DNA of 35,420 nt from an uncultured Oscillospiraceae bacterium (GTDB lineage: Bacteria; Bacillota_A; Clostridia; Oscillospirales; Oscillospiraceae): positions 1-35,420 of the forward strand of contig CAAGIU010000431.1 in assembly GCA_900770015.1 (NCBI GenBank). The letters run 5' to 3'. The position numbers and the translations under genes are program-made. The notes beneath the pieces are model-generated. The model had not been told where the DNA came from. It searched no databases and saw nothing but the letters and a program-made list of their open reading frames with translations. Positions 1-6,120 of this stretch are shown one piece after another (the first letter of the stretch is position 1; the number at the start of each line of letters is the position of its first letter).

Positions 1-126
1 TTCGTTTGAACGAAATCGTTATTTGTTTGAACGAAATCGTTATTCGTTTGAACGAAATCGTTATTCGTTTGAACGAAATCGTTATTCGTTTGAACGAAAT
101 CGCTATTCGCTTGAACGAAATCGTTA
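1..126. repeat. 21-bp direct tandem repeat array, left end (6 units)
   Basis: Six head-to-tail 21-bp units start at 1, 22, 43, 64, 85 and 106. Each has a near-palindromic core (TTCGTT-TG-AACGAA) followed by ATCGTTA. Units 2, 5 and 6 carry single substitutions (C to T in the core, T to C in the tail, T to C in the core). The same unit in the same orientation recurs at the right end of the window. The 21-bp period is two helical turns, which suits a phased protein-binding array such as iterons, a centromere or operators. The array runs off the window, so its true copy number is unknown. Confidence 0.95.
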
Positions 127-597
127 TTCGACGGGGCGCTGGGAATGTTCGCCATTGCGAAGAATGTTCATTTCCAGATCCTTGTAGGCCGGGTCCTGCC
201 GGTAGCCAAGATCCTCCACGCACTCCAGATGGTAAAGGGCGGCCTCCTGCTCCTTGGTGAGTACCCGATCAGGAAAGGCGGGGAAAAAGAAAAACGCAAA
301 GCAGCAAAGCAGGGAAACAATTCTGACCAGAGAATCATCCCCGTGGATGAACACCACAAAAAACAGGAACACGGCAGACAGGGCAACCTTGATGTGGTCA
401 AAAACGCCGAACTTGCGGCTGCCATCGGCGGGGCCACAGAAGGATTCCAACAGAATGGGCCAGGACAGGATAAACCAGCCGGCAACGGCCCACAGGATGC
501 CGATATTGGGAGAAAACTTCGGACCGTAGGAAAAGGGGATTGCGTTCAGCATCAGCAGCAGGGCGATCAGCGCCCGCTGCCAGGAGATATTTTTCAT
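124..597 (-). CDS. Small multi-pass membrane protein, unknown function
   Basis: This 157-residue protein has four hydrophobic stretches at about residues 9-25, 31-52, 70-88 and 91-110, then a charged soluble tail of about 45 residues. The ATG at 597 has a GGAG ribosome site about a dozen bases upstream. A perfect consensus promoter (634-662) reads into the gene. It is transcribed away from the early operon, next to the repressor, which is a typical place for superinfection exclusion or other lysogenic conversion genes; that role is inference. The stop codon is supplied by the last repeat unit: TAA is the complement of TTA at 124-126, so the reading frame ends exactly where the tandem array begins. 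I do not recognise the family. Confidence 0.75.
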   Translation of the reverse strand: MKNISWQRALIALLLMLNAIPFSYGPKFSPNIGILWAVAGWFILSWPILLESFCGPADGSRKFGVFDHIKVALSAVFLFFVVFIHGDDSLVRIVSLLCCFAFFFFPAFPDRVLTKEQEAALYHLECVEDLGYRQDPAYKDLEMNILRNGEHSQRPVE

Positions 598-625
598 AAA
601 AACACCATCTCCGACAATTCATAGC

Positions 626-667
626 TTGTTCACATTATATGTAAGCGGAAGAATTTTGTCAACAAGC
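626..667 (-). promoter_or_regulatory. Consensus sigma-70 promoter flanked by an inverted repeat
   Basis: On the minus strand, TTGACA (662-657) and TATAAT (639-634) are separated by 17 bases, a perfect vegetative promoter for the membrane-protein gene. The promoter is framed by inverted arms GCTTGTTCACA (626-636) and TGTCAACAAGC (657-667), matching at 10 of 11 positions with centres 31 bp apart, about three helical turns. One arm overlaps the -35 box and the other overlaps the -10 box, as expected for a repressor operator. Which regulator binds is not visible. Confidence 0.8.
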
Positions 668-674
668 ACAGCCA

Positions 675-709
675 TAAAAAAGACCCGGCACGGATTATTC
701 CGTGCCGGG
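675..709 (-). terminator. Rho-independent terminator of the repressor gene
   Basis: Arms at 684-694 and 699-709 form an 11-bp perfect GC-rich stem with a 4-base loop, followed on the minus strand by a run of T residues (A-rich on the plus strand, 676-683). The repressor stop codon lies in the loop, so the hairpin starts inside the coding end. Confidence 0.85.
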
Positions 710-1078
710 CTTTGCCATTTTCTCGGTGAAGCGGTTGATGATGCGGGCCAGCTCCTCCCATTCCTGGGGGCTGGTTTCGGCCATGAACTCAATGAGAGTC
801 TCCTCCAGGGGCGTAACCTTGCCGCCAAGGATCTTGCCAACATAGGCGGCTACGGCCTCCTTCCGGGAGAGCCGCAGGTATTTCTCCCCCTGGCCGGTAC
901 GCAGCCAGTCCTCATTGACGTTGTACTCACGGCAGATGGAAAGGATTGTCGAATCGGAAGGAAAACGAACACCATTTTCCCAGCCTGCAACAGTCCCTTG
1001 CTTAACACCGATTTTTGAACCGAAATCAGTCTGGTTCAGATTGTTGTCCAGACGAATTTCTTTAATGCGGGATTTCAG
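695..1078 (-). CDS. XRE-family HTH repressor (CI-like), apparent CTG start
   Basis: This is a 127-residue DNA-binding protein, probably the lysogeny repressor. The N-terminal 60 residues form an XRE helix-turn-helix: IKEIRLDNNLNQTDFGSKIG, then VKQGTVAGWENG and the typical PSDSTILSICREYNVNEDWL. The C-terminal part, around residues 80-120, is helical and may dimerise; there is no LexA-like Ser/Lys peptidase domain. A near-perfect ribosome site (AAGGAGGTGATAC) is followed at ideal distance only by CTG at 1078-1076. No ATG, GTG or TTG lies in frame between that site and residue 1, so CTG initiation is the simplest reading. It faces the early operon across a divergent promoter region. A small-subunit regulator other than the maintenance repressor remains possible. 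Confidence 0.85.
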   Translation of the reverse strand: MKSRIKEIRLDNNLNQTDFGSKIGVKQGTVAGWENGVRFPSDSTILSICREYNVNEDWLRTGQGEKYLRLSRKEAVAAYVGKILGGKVTPLEETLIEFMAETSPQEWEELARIINRFTEKMAKPGTE

Positions 1079-1100
1079 GGTATCACCTCCTTGCAAAAAG

Positions 1101-1185
1101 ATAATACCACAGATTATAAAGCAATGCAATATTTTTTTATAAAATCTATTGACATTATTATAGCTTTGTGATAGATTAATATTGC
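1101..1185. promoter_or_regulatory. Divergent lysogeny/early promoters with candidate operators
   Basis: On the minus strand, TTGCAT (1129-1124) and TATTAT (1106-1101) with a 17-base spacer form the repressor promoter. On the plus strand, TTGACA (1149-1154) and TAGATT (1172-1177) with a 17-base spacer form the early rightward promoter. Inverted octamers GCAATATT (1126-1133) and AATATTGC (1178-1185) sit on the minus-strand -35 box and just after the plus-strand -10 box, about 52 bp apart centre to centre. They are candidate repressor sites. The whole 1079-1224 gap is AT-rich and carries no gene. Confidence 0.75.
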
Positions 1186-1224
1186 AAAGATTTATTTCGG
1201 CGTGAACGAGCGGGAGGTGAGAAG

Positions 1225-1683
1225 ATGGGACGAAGATATGAACGGCTGACGCCGGGGCAGGTGTTCGGCCGGCTGACGGTGCTGGAGGAATCGGCGCCAC
1301 CGACCGAATTCACGGCATACAAGGGGCTGTGGTACCGATGCCGCTGCCAGTGCGGGAATACGGTGGTTATTCGCAGAAGCTCTCTTGTGGCCGGGAGCAC
1401 GAAGTCATGCGGCTGTCTGCGGCGGGAGCATGCGCGGAACACCGCATTGGAGAAGCTATCGCGTGTGCGCATCGCGCCGGGGCAGGTATTCGGACGGCTG
1501 ACGGTGATCCGGGAGACGGAGGAGCGGGACTTTAAGAACATCGTTTATGAGTGCCGCTGCCAATGCGGGAATATCACGCATGTGAGAGGGTCGCTGCTCA
1601 AAAATGGCCGGGTGAAATCCTGCGGCTGTCTGCGGGATGAGATTCGGGCGAATTTCATCAAGAGAAAGGAGGTGAAGAAATGA
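1225..1683 (+). CDS. Tandem zinc-ribbon protein A, first early gene
   Basis: This 152-residue protein consists of two copies of a roughly 65-residue module. Each copy opens with PGQVFGRLTVL or a close variant, then has a CRCQCGN cluster and ends with KSCGCLR, so each has Cys-x-Cys-x-Cys-Gly plus Cys-Gly-Cys ligands. This type of module is known beside AP2 or HNH domains in phage and mobile-element proteins, and is presumed to bind zinc and nucleic acid. No nuclease domain is attached here. It is the first gene behind the early promoter, with a GGGAGGTGAG ribosome site. A close paralogue starts at 2021. A DNA-binding early regulator is the likeliest role, by inference. Confidence 0.8.
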   Translation: MGRRYERLTPGQVFGRLTVLEESAPPTEFTAYKGLWYRCRCQCGNTVVIRRSSLVAGSTKSCGCLRREHARNTALEKLSRVRIAPGQVFGRLTVIRETEERDFKNIVYECRCQCGNITHVRGSLLKNGRVKSCGCLRDEIRANFIKRKEVKK

Positions 1684-1829
1684 ACGAGAATGAGAAGCTG
1701 GCCGCGGAGCAGCTGGTGCAGAGCATGAAGGCGGTACCGGCAGACGCCGAGGACTACGTCCGCGGGTATATTCAGGGCCGCCTGGACGCGGCCAGGGCCA
1801 ACAGAAAGGAACAGCCGGTGCCGGCATGA
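1680..1829 (+). CDS. Small hypothetical protein (49 aa)
   Basis: The ATG overlaps the stop of the preceding zinc-ribbon gene by four bases (ATGA), and GGAGGTGAAG just upstream serves as ribosome site. The product is 49 residues, acidic and then basic, probably helical (LAAEQLVQSMKAV, YVRGYIQGRLDAARANRK). I do not recognise it. The tight coupling and strong ribosome site support it as a real gene of the early operon. Confidence 0.65.
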   Translation: MNENEKLAAEQLVQSMKAVPADAEDYVRGYIQGRLDAARANRKEQPVPA

Positions 1830-1862
1830 CCGGCCCGGCGGCAGGAAACGGAGGAGTTATTT

Positions 1863-2033
1863 ATGCCGATCACCATCAGCAGGACAAGCCAGGCCGCGGC
1901 GCCTGCAATCCAGATCAGCCAGGAGCAGCGGGACCTGCTGTGGGAAACGCTGCTCCGGGCGTACATAGAGCGGCACCCTGAGAGTCTTGTTGAGAAGGGG
2001 GGAGAAAAATCGGACGATTTATGCAACGGCTGA
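1863..2033 (+). CDS. Small hypothetical protein (56 aa)
   Basis: The ATG at 1863 follows a clear ACGGAGGAG ribosome site, and the frame runs 56 codons to TGA at 2031-2033. The last codons overlap the start of the second zinc-ribbon gene (2021) in another frame. The product has a Ser/Ala/Ile-rich start and a helical middle (QISQEQRDLLWETLLRAYIE). The family is not recognised. Overlap and spacing suggest translational coupling to the next gene. Confidence 0.6.
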   Translation: MPITISRTSQAAAPAIQISQEQRDLLWETLLRAYIERHPESLVEKGGEKSDDLCNG

Positions 2034-2452
2034 AGCCGGGCCAGGTGTTCGGCCGGCTGACGGTGCTGGAGGAAACGCCGCCGCCGTCCGAGTATTTGAC
2101 ATACAAGGGGCTGTGGTACCGATGCCGCTGCCAGTGCGGCAATGAGGCGGTGGTAAGGCGGTCGTGCCTCCTCGAGGGGAAAACAAAATCCTGCGGCTGT
2201 TTGCGGCGGGAGAAATCGCGAAACAATGCGATGAGGAGAGCACATAAAAAGATAGAAAAAGGAGCGGTATTCGGCCGGCTGACGGTGATCCGGGAGACGG
2301 AGGAACGGGCCTTCGGAAATGTAGTTTACGAGTGCCGCTGCCAGTGCGGGAATATCACGCATGTGCGCGGATCGTTGCTCAGGAGCGGGAATACGAAATC
2401 CTGCGGGTGTTTGCAGCAAGAGATCTGCGCGAATTTCAACAAGAAAGAGTGA
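2021..2452 (+). CDS. Tandem zinc-ribbon protein B, paralogue of the 1225 gene
   Basis: This 143-residue protein has the same two-module architecture as the gene at 1225: PGQVFGRLTVLEE, CRCQCGN, KSCGCLR, then GAVFGRLTVIRETEER, CRCQCGN, KSCGCLQ. The DNA of the two genes is also very similar over each module, so this is a recent gene duplication on top of an older internal duplication. Start choice rests on the ATG at 2021 behind a GGGGGGAG tract about 17 bases away, a weak spacing; coupling to the small upstream gene may help. A sequence-specific DNA-binding role is inferred. Confidence 0.8.
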   Translation: MQRLKPGQVFGRLTVLEETPPPSEYLTYKGLWYRCRCQCGNEAVVRRSCLLEGKTKSCGCLRREKSRNNAMRRAHKKIEKGAVFGRLTVIRETEERAFGNVVYECRCQCGNITHVRGSLLRSGNTKSCGCLQQEICANFNKKE

Positions 2453-2456
2453 GCGA

Positions 2457-3026
2457 ATGATAATCAAACGGATTGCCGCACTGTGCAAGGCGGCGAAAAA
2501 CATCATTCTGATGGACTGCGACGACGGCACACAGTGGGTGGGCGACGGCAGAGGCTTTTATCAGCTGGTTGGTATGCCGGAGCTGGGGGAGCAGAGCATC
2601 TGCGCGGTGATGGACATTCCGCCGGAAAAAGCGGCGGAAATGAAGATCACCAGGAAGAAGATGCCGGAAGCCTACGACCCGGAGAAGGCGGGCGGCATGG
2701 GCTTGGGCGGGTACCTGGAATTTGACGATGGAAACTGCGTCACATTTATGGGGAAAACACTGATGCCGGTGAAGAACCGGGAGGGAATCCGCTTCATCCA
2801 GCCGAAGTACCTGAAGCCGCTGGGGGATCTGGACAACATCACGCTGGAAAGCGGCGGCAGGCGATTCCTGATTGCCAATGACGGGATGTTCCCGGTGGGG
2901 ATCATTCTGGTGGAGCCGGTGCCGGAACTGCTGGTGAGCTGGCTGGCGGAGGTCAGCATGGCGGCCAGAGCCGAAGAACTGGAGAATAAGCAAATTGGAC
3001 GAGAAAACAATGATGACGACATTTGA
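2457..3026 (+). CDS. Hypothetical early phage protein (189 aa)
   Basis: I chose the ATG at 2457, just after the previous stop, over an earlier in-frame start that would overlap the upstream gene by about 90 bases. The protein starts MIIKRIAALCKAAKNIILMD and is soluble, with mixed alpha/beta character and conserved-looking glycine turns (GDGRGFYQLVG, GGMGLGGYLEFDDG). No catalytic motif or transmembrane segment is apparent, and I do not recognise a family. It sits among early regulators and ends overlapping the next gene by about 30 bases. Confidence 0.75.
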   Translation: MIIKRIAALCKAAKNIILMDCDDGTQWVGDGRGFYQLVGMPELGEQSICAVMDIPPEKAAEMKITRKKMPEAYDPEKAGGMGLGGYLEFDDGNCVTFMGKTLMPVKNREGIRFIQPKYLKPLGDLDNITLESGGRRFLIANDGMFPVGIILVEPVPELLVSWLAEVSMAARAEELENKQIGRENNDDDI

Positions 3027-3537
3027 ACCATGGCGCTGCCGCCATCCGGACTGCGAATACCACACGGAGAAGGGCGCGCACAACGGCTGCGACTATATGA
3101 GCATCACCGGCCACAGCCGGATCAAGGGGCTATCAGAGGAAGAAGCATGGCCATGCAACTGCAAGCAGTATAAGCCCAGGGACGGAAAAGAGCGGCCGGC
3201 TGCGGGGGAGAAGCCGTGGCATGCCGAATGCCTGCGTCTGCACGAGGCGGGGAGATCCGCCCGGGAGATCGGCACCGCATTGAACATGTGCCCGACCACC
3301 ATCCGGGCGTTTTTGAAGCGGATGGGACTGAAACCGAACCGGAACGACATGAAAATTTTTGACTGGGAGCTGGCAATGCAGCTGTATCTGGCGGGGGCGC
3401 CGGACAGAGCGATTGCCAGGGGGATCGGCTGTAGCACGGCATCGGTGCGGCAATGGCGGAATGAGAAGAAGTTAATCCCCAACGCCAGCGAGGAGAAGCG
3501 AGGGAGGACGGCCAATGGAAAACCAGAACCTGTGTAA
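2995..3537 (+). CDS. Zinc-finger plus double helix-turn-helix protein
   Basis: This 180-residue protein (TTG start at 2995; ATG at 3010 is an alternative). Residues 14-60 hold a Cys/His set (RCRHPDCEYH, NGCDY, WPCNCKQY) that could bind zinc. Two homeodomain-like HTH units follow: about 80-112 (CLRLHEAGRSAREIGTALNM then TTIRAFLKRMGL) and about 122-160 (ELAMQLYLAGAPDRAIARGI then STASVRQWRNEKKL). Each resembles the resolvase/transposase C-terminal HTH. It is likely a DNA-binding regulator of the early operon. The C-terminus overlaps the next gene. Confidence 0.8.
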   Translation: MDEKTMMTTFEPWRCRHPDCEYHTEKGAHNGCDYMSITGHSRIKGLSEEEAWPCNCKQYKPRDGKERPAAGEKPWHAECLRLHEAGRSAREIGTALNMCPTTIRAFLKRMGLKPNRNDMKIFDWELAMQLYLAGAPDRAIARGIGCSTASVRQWRNEKKLIPNASEEKRGRTANGKPEPV

Positions 3538-3727
3538 CGGGTGCAGCGGATTAAAAACCGAGCTGTGGCCGAAGGACAAGCAGGCGGCCCGCTGCATGGC
3601 GCATCCGGGGAGCTGGGGCTATGGACGGACGCTGACGGTGGCGGAGCAGGGATACATTGGCCGGGTGTACCGCCCGGCCTGGTGCATGGGGAAGAAAGGA
3701 GGGGAGGAAAACGGAGACGTTTCTTGA
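3515..3727 (+). CDS. Small Cys-containing hypothetical protein (70 aa)
   Basis: The ATG at 3515 has a GGGAGGA ribosome site and lies inside the end of the preceding HTH gene. The product begins MENQNLCNGCSGLKTELWPK and has further cysteines at CMAHPGSW and WCMGKK, suggesting a small metal-binding fold. A highly purine-rich end (AAAGGAGGGGAGGAAA near 3697-3712) overlaps the coding region of the next frame and could act as that gene's ribosome site. Family unknown. Confidence 0.55.
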   Translation: MENQNLCNGCSGLKTELWPKDKQAARCMAHPGSWGYGRTLTVAEQGYIGRVYRPAWCMGKKGGEENGDVS

Positions 3728-3908
3728 CCGCCTGGAGCGGGAGCACCCGGAGTTTATCGGGGACGAATATCCGGGCGGTTTTGCCATCTGCCCGGTGGAT
3801 GCGGGCTATGAGCGGATAACAGAGTGCCCGTGGGCAAACAAGGAGGAGCCATGGGAAACGGTCAGTAATGCCGGCTGCTATGAGTGCTGGAATCGACCGA
3901 TCAAATAA
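3657..3908 (+). CDS. Small Cys-rich hypothetical protein, start uncertain
   Basis: The recognisable part is KTETFLDRLEREHPEFIGDE, then GGFAICPVDAGYE, ECPWANKE and NAGCYECWNRPIK, a compact four-cysteine small protein of a type common in clostridial phage early operons. The only upstream in-frame standard start is TTG at 3657, preceded by AGGGAT. A strong AGGAGGGGAGG tract near 3698-3708 points to initiation near 3711-3720, where no standard start codon exists. Either the TTG is used or a non-canonical start is. It ends just before a GC-rich hairpin. Confidence 0.5.
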   Translation: MAGCTARPGAWGRKEGRKTETFLDRLEREHPEFIGDEYPGGFAICPVDAGYERITECPWANKEEPWETVSNAGCYECWNRPIK

Positions 3909-3940
3909 AAAGGCCCCGCCGGAGGGAAGCCGGCGAGGCC
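3907..3940 (-). terminator. Hairpin with T-tract on the minus strand
   Basis: Arms at 3912-3922 and 3930-3940 pair over 11 positions with one C-A mismatch and a 7-base loop. The run of five A residues at 3907-3911 becomes a T-tract only on the minus strand, so it would stop leftward transcription. On the plus strand it lacks a T-tract and would be at most an attenuator or mRNA-stabilising structure. No leftward gene lies nearby. Confidence 0.5.
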
Positions 3941-4008
3941 CAGGGGATGCGATATCCATGTGTCCCCAGTATAGCGCATCTCAACAAAATAATCAAGGGG
4001 AGAGTTTT

Positions 4009-4383
4009 ATGAACGAATTTTTTGAACAGGCGAAGGCCCGGCTGCAGAAAGAGAGCAAGGAAAAGATGAGCATGCACGGGGAGGCCATGAAGGCCGCCGT
4101 GATGGAGGCAATGCTGGATTTCTGCCGGCAGGAGGAGGAATTTGCCCAGGCGGTGGTTCAGGGAGGAAGCTTCAAGGACTGCATGGCCGCGGTATGCAAA
4201 ACGATCAAGGGCCAATCCATTTCGGATCTGGAGGCATACAAGGCGGCGGTGGAGTTCTATTTCCCGGGCGCCGCGGTGAGCATGAAGATGAACATTGACC
4301 TGTGCGGCGATGCCTCCGGAGAAGCGGAACCGACGCCGGAACCCGGCAAGGGCATGATCATCGACCTGAGCGCTTTTTTCTGA
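4009..4383 (+). CDS. PcfK-like protein
   Basis: This 124-residue protein starts at ATG 4009 behind AAGGGGAGAG. The N-terminal half is helical and charged (MNEFFEQAKARLQKESKEKM). The centre (QEEEFAQAVVQGGSFKDCMA, SISDLEAYKAAVEFYFPGA) matches the general pattern of PcfK-like proteins known from conjugative elements and phages. The immediately downstream gene is PcfJ-like, which is the usual PcfK/PcfJ pairing and supports the call. The molecular role of the family is not settled. The preceding 100 bases hold only a hairpin and a possible weak -10 (TATAGC, 3971-3976). Confidence 0.65.
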   Translation: MNEFFEQAKARLQKESKEKMSMHGEAMKAAVMEAMLDFCRQEEEFAQAVVQGGSFKDCMAAVCKTIKGQSISDLEAYKAAVEFYFPGAAVSMKMNIDLCGDASGEAEPTPEPGKGMIIDLSAFF

Positions 4384-4395
4384 GGAGGCGCGGGG

Positions 4396-6120
4396 ATGAA
4401 TCCAAAATGCAACCTGACGGAGGAGGAGCGGGCGGAGGCATTCCGGCAGTTTGACGGCATGCTCACAAGGGATGAGGAGGAAAAAATCCGAAGCCTTTTT
4501 CCACAGTACCTGTTCTTCCGGTACGAAGAACCAGATGACAGCGGATACGATACCAGGGGACCGGTGCGGATCTGCACCTGCACGGCATGCGGGGAAACCT
4601 TTGAGGGAGTCCGGGCAAACTACGCCCGGGGGAAGATCCACAATGAGCCGGTGACCTGTCCACGATGCGGGAAGCATCTGGAGGGGAAGGCGGTTACAAA
4701 ATTCGGCTACCAGATGAAGAGCCTGGAGAGCTGGATCAAAACAGCGGTTGCCAGGCCGGGGGAAAACGGAACCCTGCTCATTGAAGCGGGGGAGGCGGTA
4801 CGGCGCTTTACCTGGGATGAGCTGACGGGCAGCATCGAGTGGTACCCCAAGGCGCGGTACTATTTCGCCCCGGGGAAGGCGCAGATGTGGAAAAAACACT
4901 GGGCCGCCTGCAATTCCTTTGGAGAATCTGTTTACCAATTTCAGGCGGAGAAGTACATAAATGACCCGTTTCCACCGAATCTCATGGGAATGGCTATGTA
5001 CCAGGGAGATTACAGCATCATTGGCCTGGAGGAGGCGCTGCCGGAGACAGACAGCAGGTACTGCCAGATCATGGATTTCTACAGATACAACTATGGGGCA
5101 TGGTTGGAGAATCTGGACACCGCCCGGTGGATGGTGAAATATCTGGGGTGGTATACCATGCATCCACAGATGGAAATGGCAGTCAAGCTGGAGCTGATGG
5201 ACGTGGTGGCTGATCTGGTGCAAAACGGGGTGAAAAACCACCGGCTGATCAACTGGAACGCCCAGAGGCCGAACGAGTTTCTGCGCATGAGCAAGCAGGA
5301 GGCACGGAATTTCCTGAACGCGAAAATGGACCTGAATGACCTGAAAAACTGGAAGACCATCGGCAAGGGGCTGACCATGGGCCGGTATCTATCCCTGGTA
5401 GAGCAGAGCATGAGCGTGGAGAATTTGCGGAGAATCGCAGCGTGCGCGGAAATGGCAGGGGCCGGTCTGGAGCGGGCCGTGCGGTATGTGACCGGGAATA
5501 TGCCACAATGCGGACACGGCGGTTATACCATCGGCGACATTATCCAACACTGGATGGATTACCTGAACATGGCCCAGAAGCTGAATTACGACATGACGGA
5601 GGAAACCGTGACAATGCCAAAGGATCTGAAGCAGCGGCATGACGCGGCGGCGGCCATCATCCGGCACCAGGGAAGCGAGGAAGAGCGGAAGAAGTACAAA
5701 AAGCGCAAGCAGATGCTGGAGAAGAAATACGAATTCAGCCTGGGCGAGCTGTGCATCCTGGTGCCGCAGAGCACGGAGGAAATTGTGCAGGAGGGGAAGA
5801 CCCTGCATCACTGCGTCGGCGGATATGCGGACCGGCATATGAGAGGGAAGACGACGATTCTTTTCCTGCGGAAGCGGAGGAAACAGGGGTGCTCTTTCCT
5901 CACAATCGAGCTAAAGGAAGAGCGGGGACAGGTCGGCATTCGCCAGATCCACGGCTATAAAAATGAAGGGTATAAAAAGGCGGGGAACCCTGCCATACCG
6001 CCAAGGGAACGATACCGGGATTTTCTGGACACCTGGCTTGCCTGGGTGAATGCCGGGAGCGAGCGGGATAAACAGGGCAGGCCGATCCTGCCCACAATGC
6101 AGAAGGAGAAAACAGCATGA
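4396..6120 (+). CDS. PcfJ domain-containing protein
   Basis: This 574-residue protein has an N-terminal zinc-ribbon-like part (residues about 55-95: CTCTACGETF and CPRCGKHL), a long helical middle, and a C-terminal PcfJ-like domain around residues 455-560 with the hallmark TLHHCVGGYADRHMRGKT, FLRKRR, SFLTIEL and IRQIHGYKNEG. PcfJ-like proteins occur in conjugative plasmids and many Firmicute phages, next to PcfK. The biochemical activity is not established. The ATG lies 12 bases after the PcfK-like stop with GAGGAGGCGCGGGG upstream, so the two are co-translated. The length is normal for the family. Confidence 0.85.
   Translation: MNPKCNLTEEERAEAFRQFDGMLTRDEEEKIRSLFPQYLFFRYEEPDDSGYDTRGPVRICTCTACGETFEGVRANYARGKIHNEPVTCPRCGKHLEGKAVTKFGYQMKSLESWIKTAVARPGENGTLLIEAGEAVRRFTWDELTGSIEWYPKARYYFAPGKAQMWKKHWAACNSFGESVYQFQAEKYINDPFPPNLMGMAMYQGDYSIIGLEEALPETDSRYCQIMDFYRYNYGAWLENLDTARWMVKYLGWYTMHPQMEMAVKLELMDVVADLVQNGVKNHRLINWNAQRPNEFLRMSKQEARNFLNAKMDLNDLKNWKTIGKGLTMGRYLSLVEQSMSVENLRRIAACAEMAGAGLERAVRYVTGNMPQCGHGGYTIGDIIQHWMDYLNMAQKLNYDMTEETVTMPKDLKQRHDAAAAIIRHQGSEEERKKYKKRKQMLEKKYEFSLGELCILVPQSTEEIVQEGKTLHHCVGGYADRHMRGKTTILFLRKRRKQGCSFLTIELKEERGQVGIRQIHGYKNEGYKKAGNPAIPPRERYRDFLDTWLAWVNAGSERDKQGRPILPTMQKEKTA

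Noticed and set aside
1..126. CRISPR array
   Set aside because: The units are directly adjacent with no spacers, and no cas genes are present.
6..260. Plus-strand frame of LNEIVIR repeats
   Set aside because: The 21-bp unit is a multiple of three, so it gives a repetitive peptide by accident; no ribosome site, and the frame runs against the membrane-protein gene.
145..624. Plus-strand frame of 159 codons opposite the membrane protein
   Set aside because: The minus frame has a consensus promoter, a ribosome site and clear membrane helices; the plus frame has none of these and is Lys/Gln/Gly-rich shadow.
3907..3940. Plus-strand terminator after the small Cys-rich gene
   Set aside because: The hairpin lacks a T-run on the plus strand, and the operon appears to continue into the PcfK/PcfJ genes.
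3901..5241. Long minus-strand open frame (446 codons) opposite the PcfK/PcfJ genes
   Set aside because: It is the mirror of GC-rich codons on the plus strand, has no ribosome site, spans two real genes and reads as His/Leu/Pro-rich low-quality protein.
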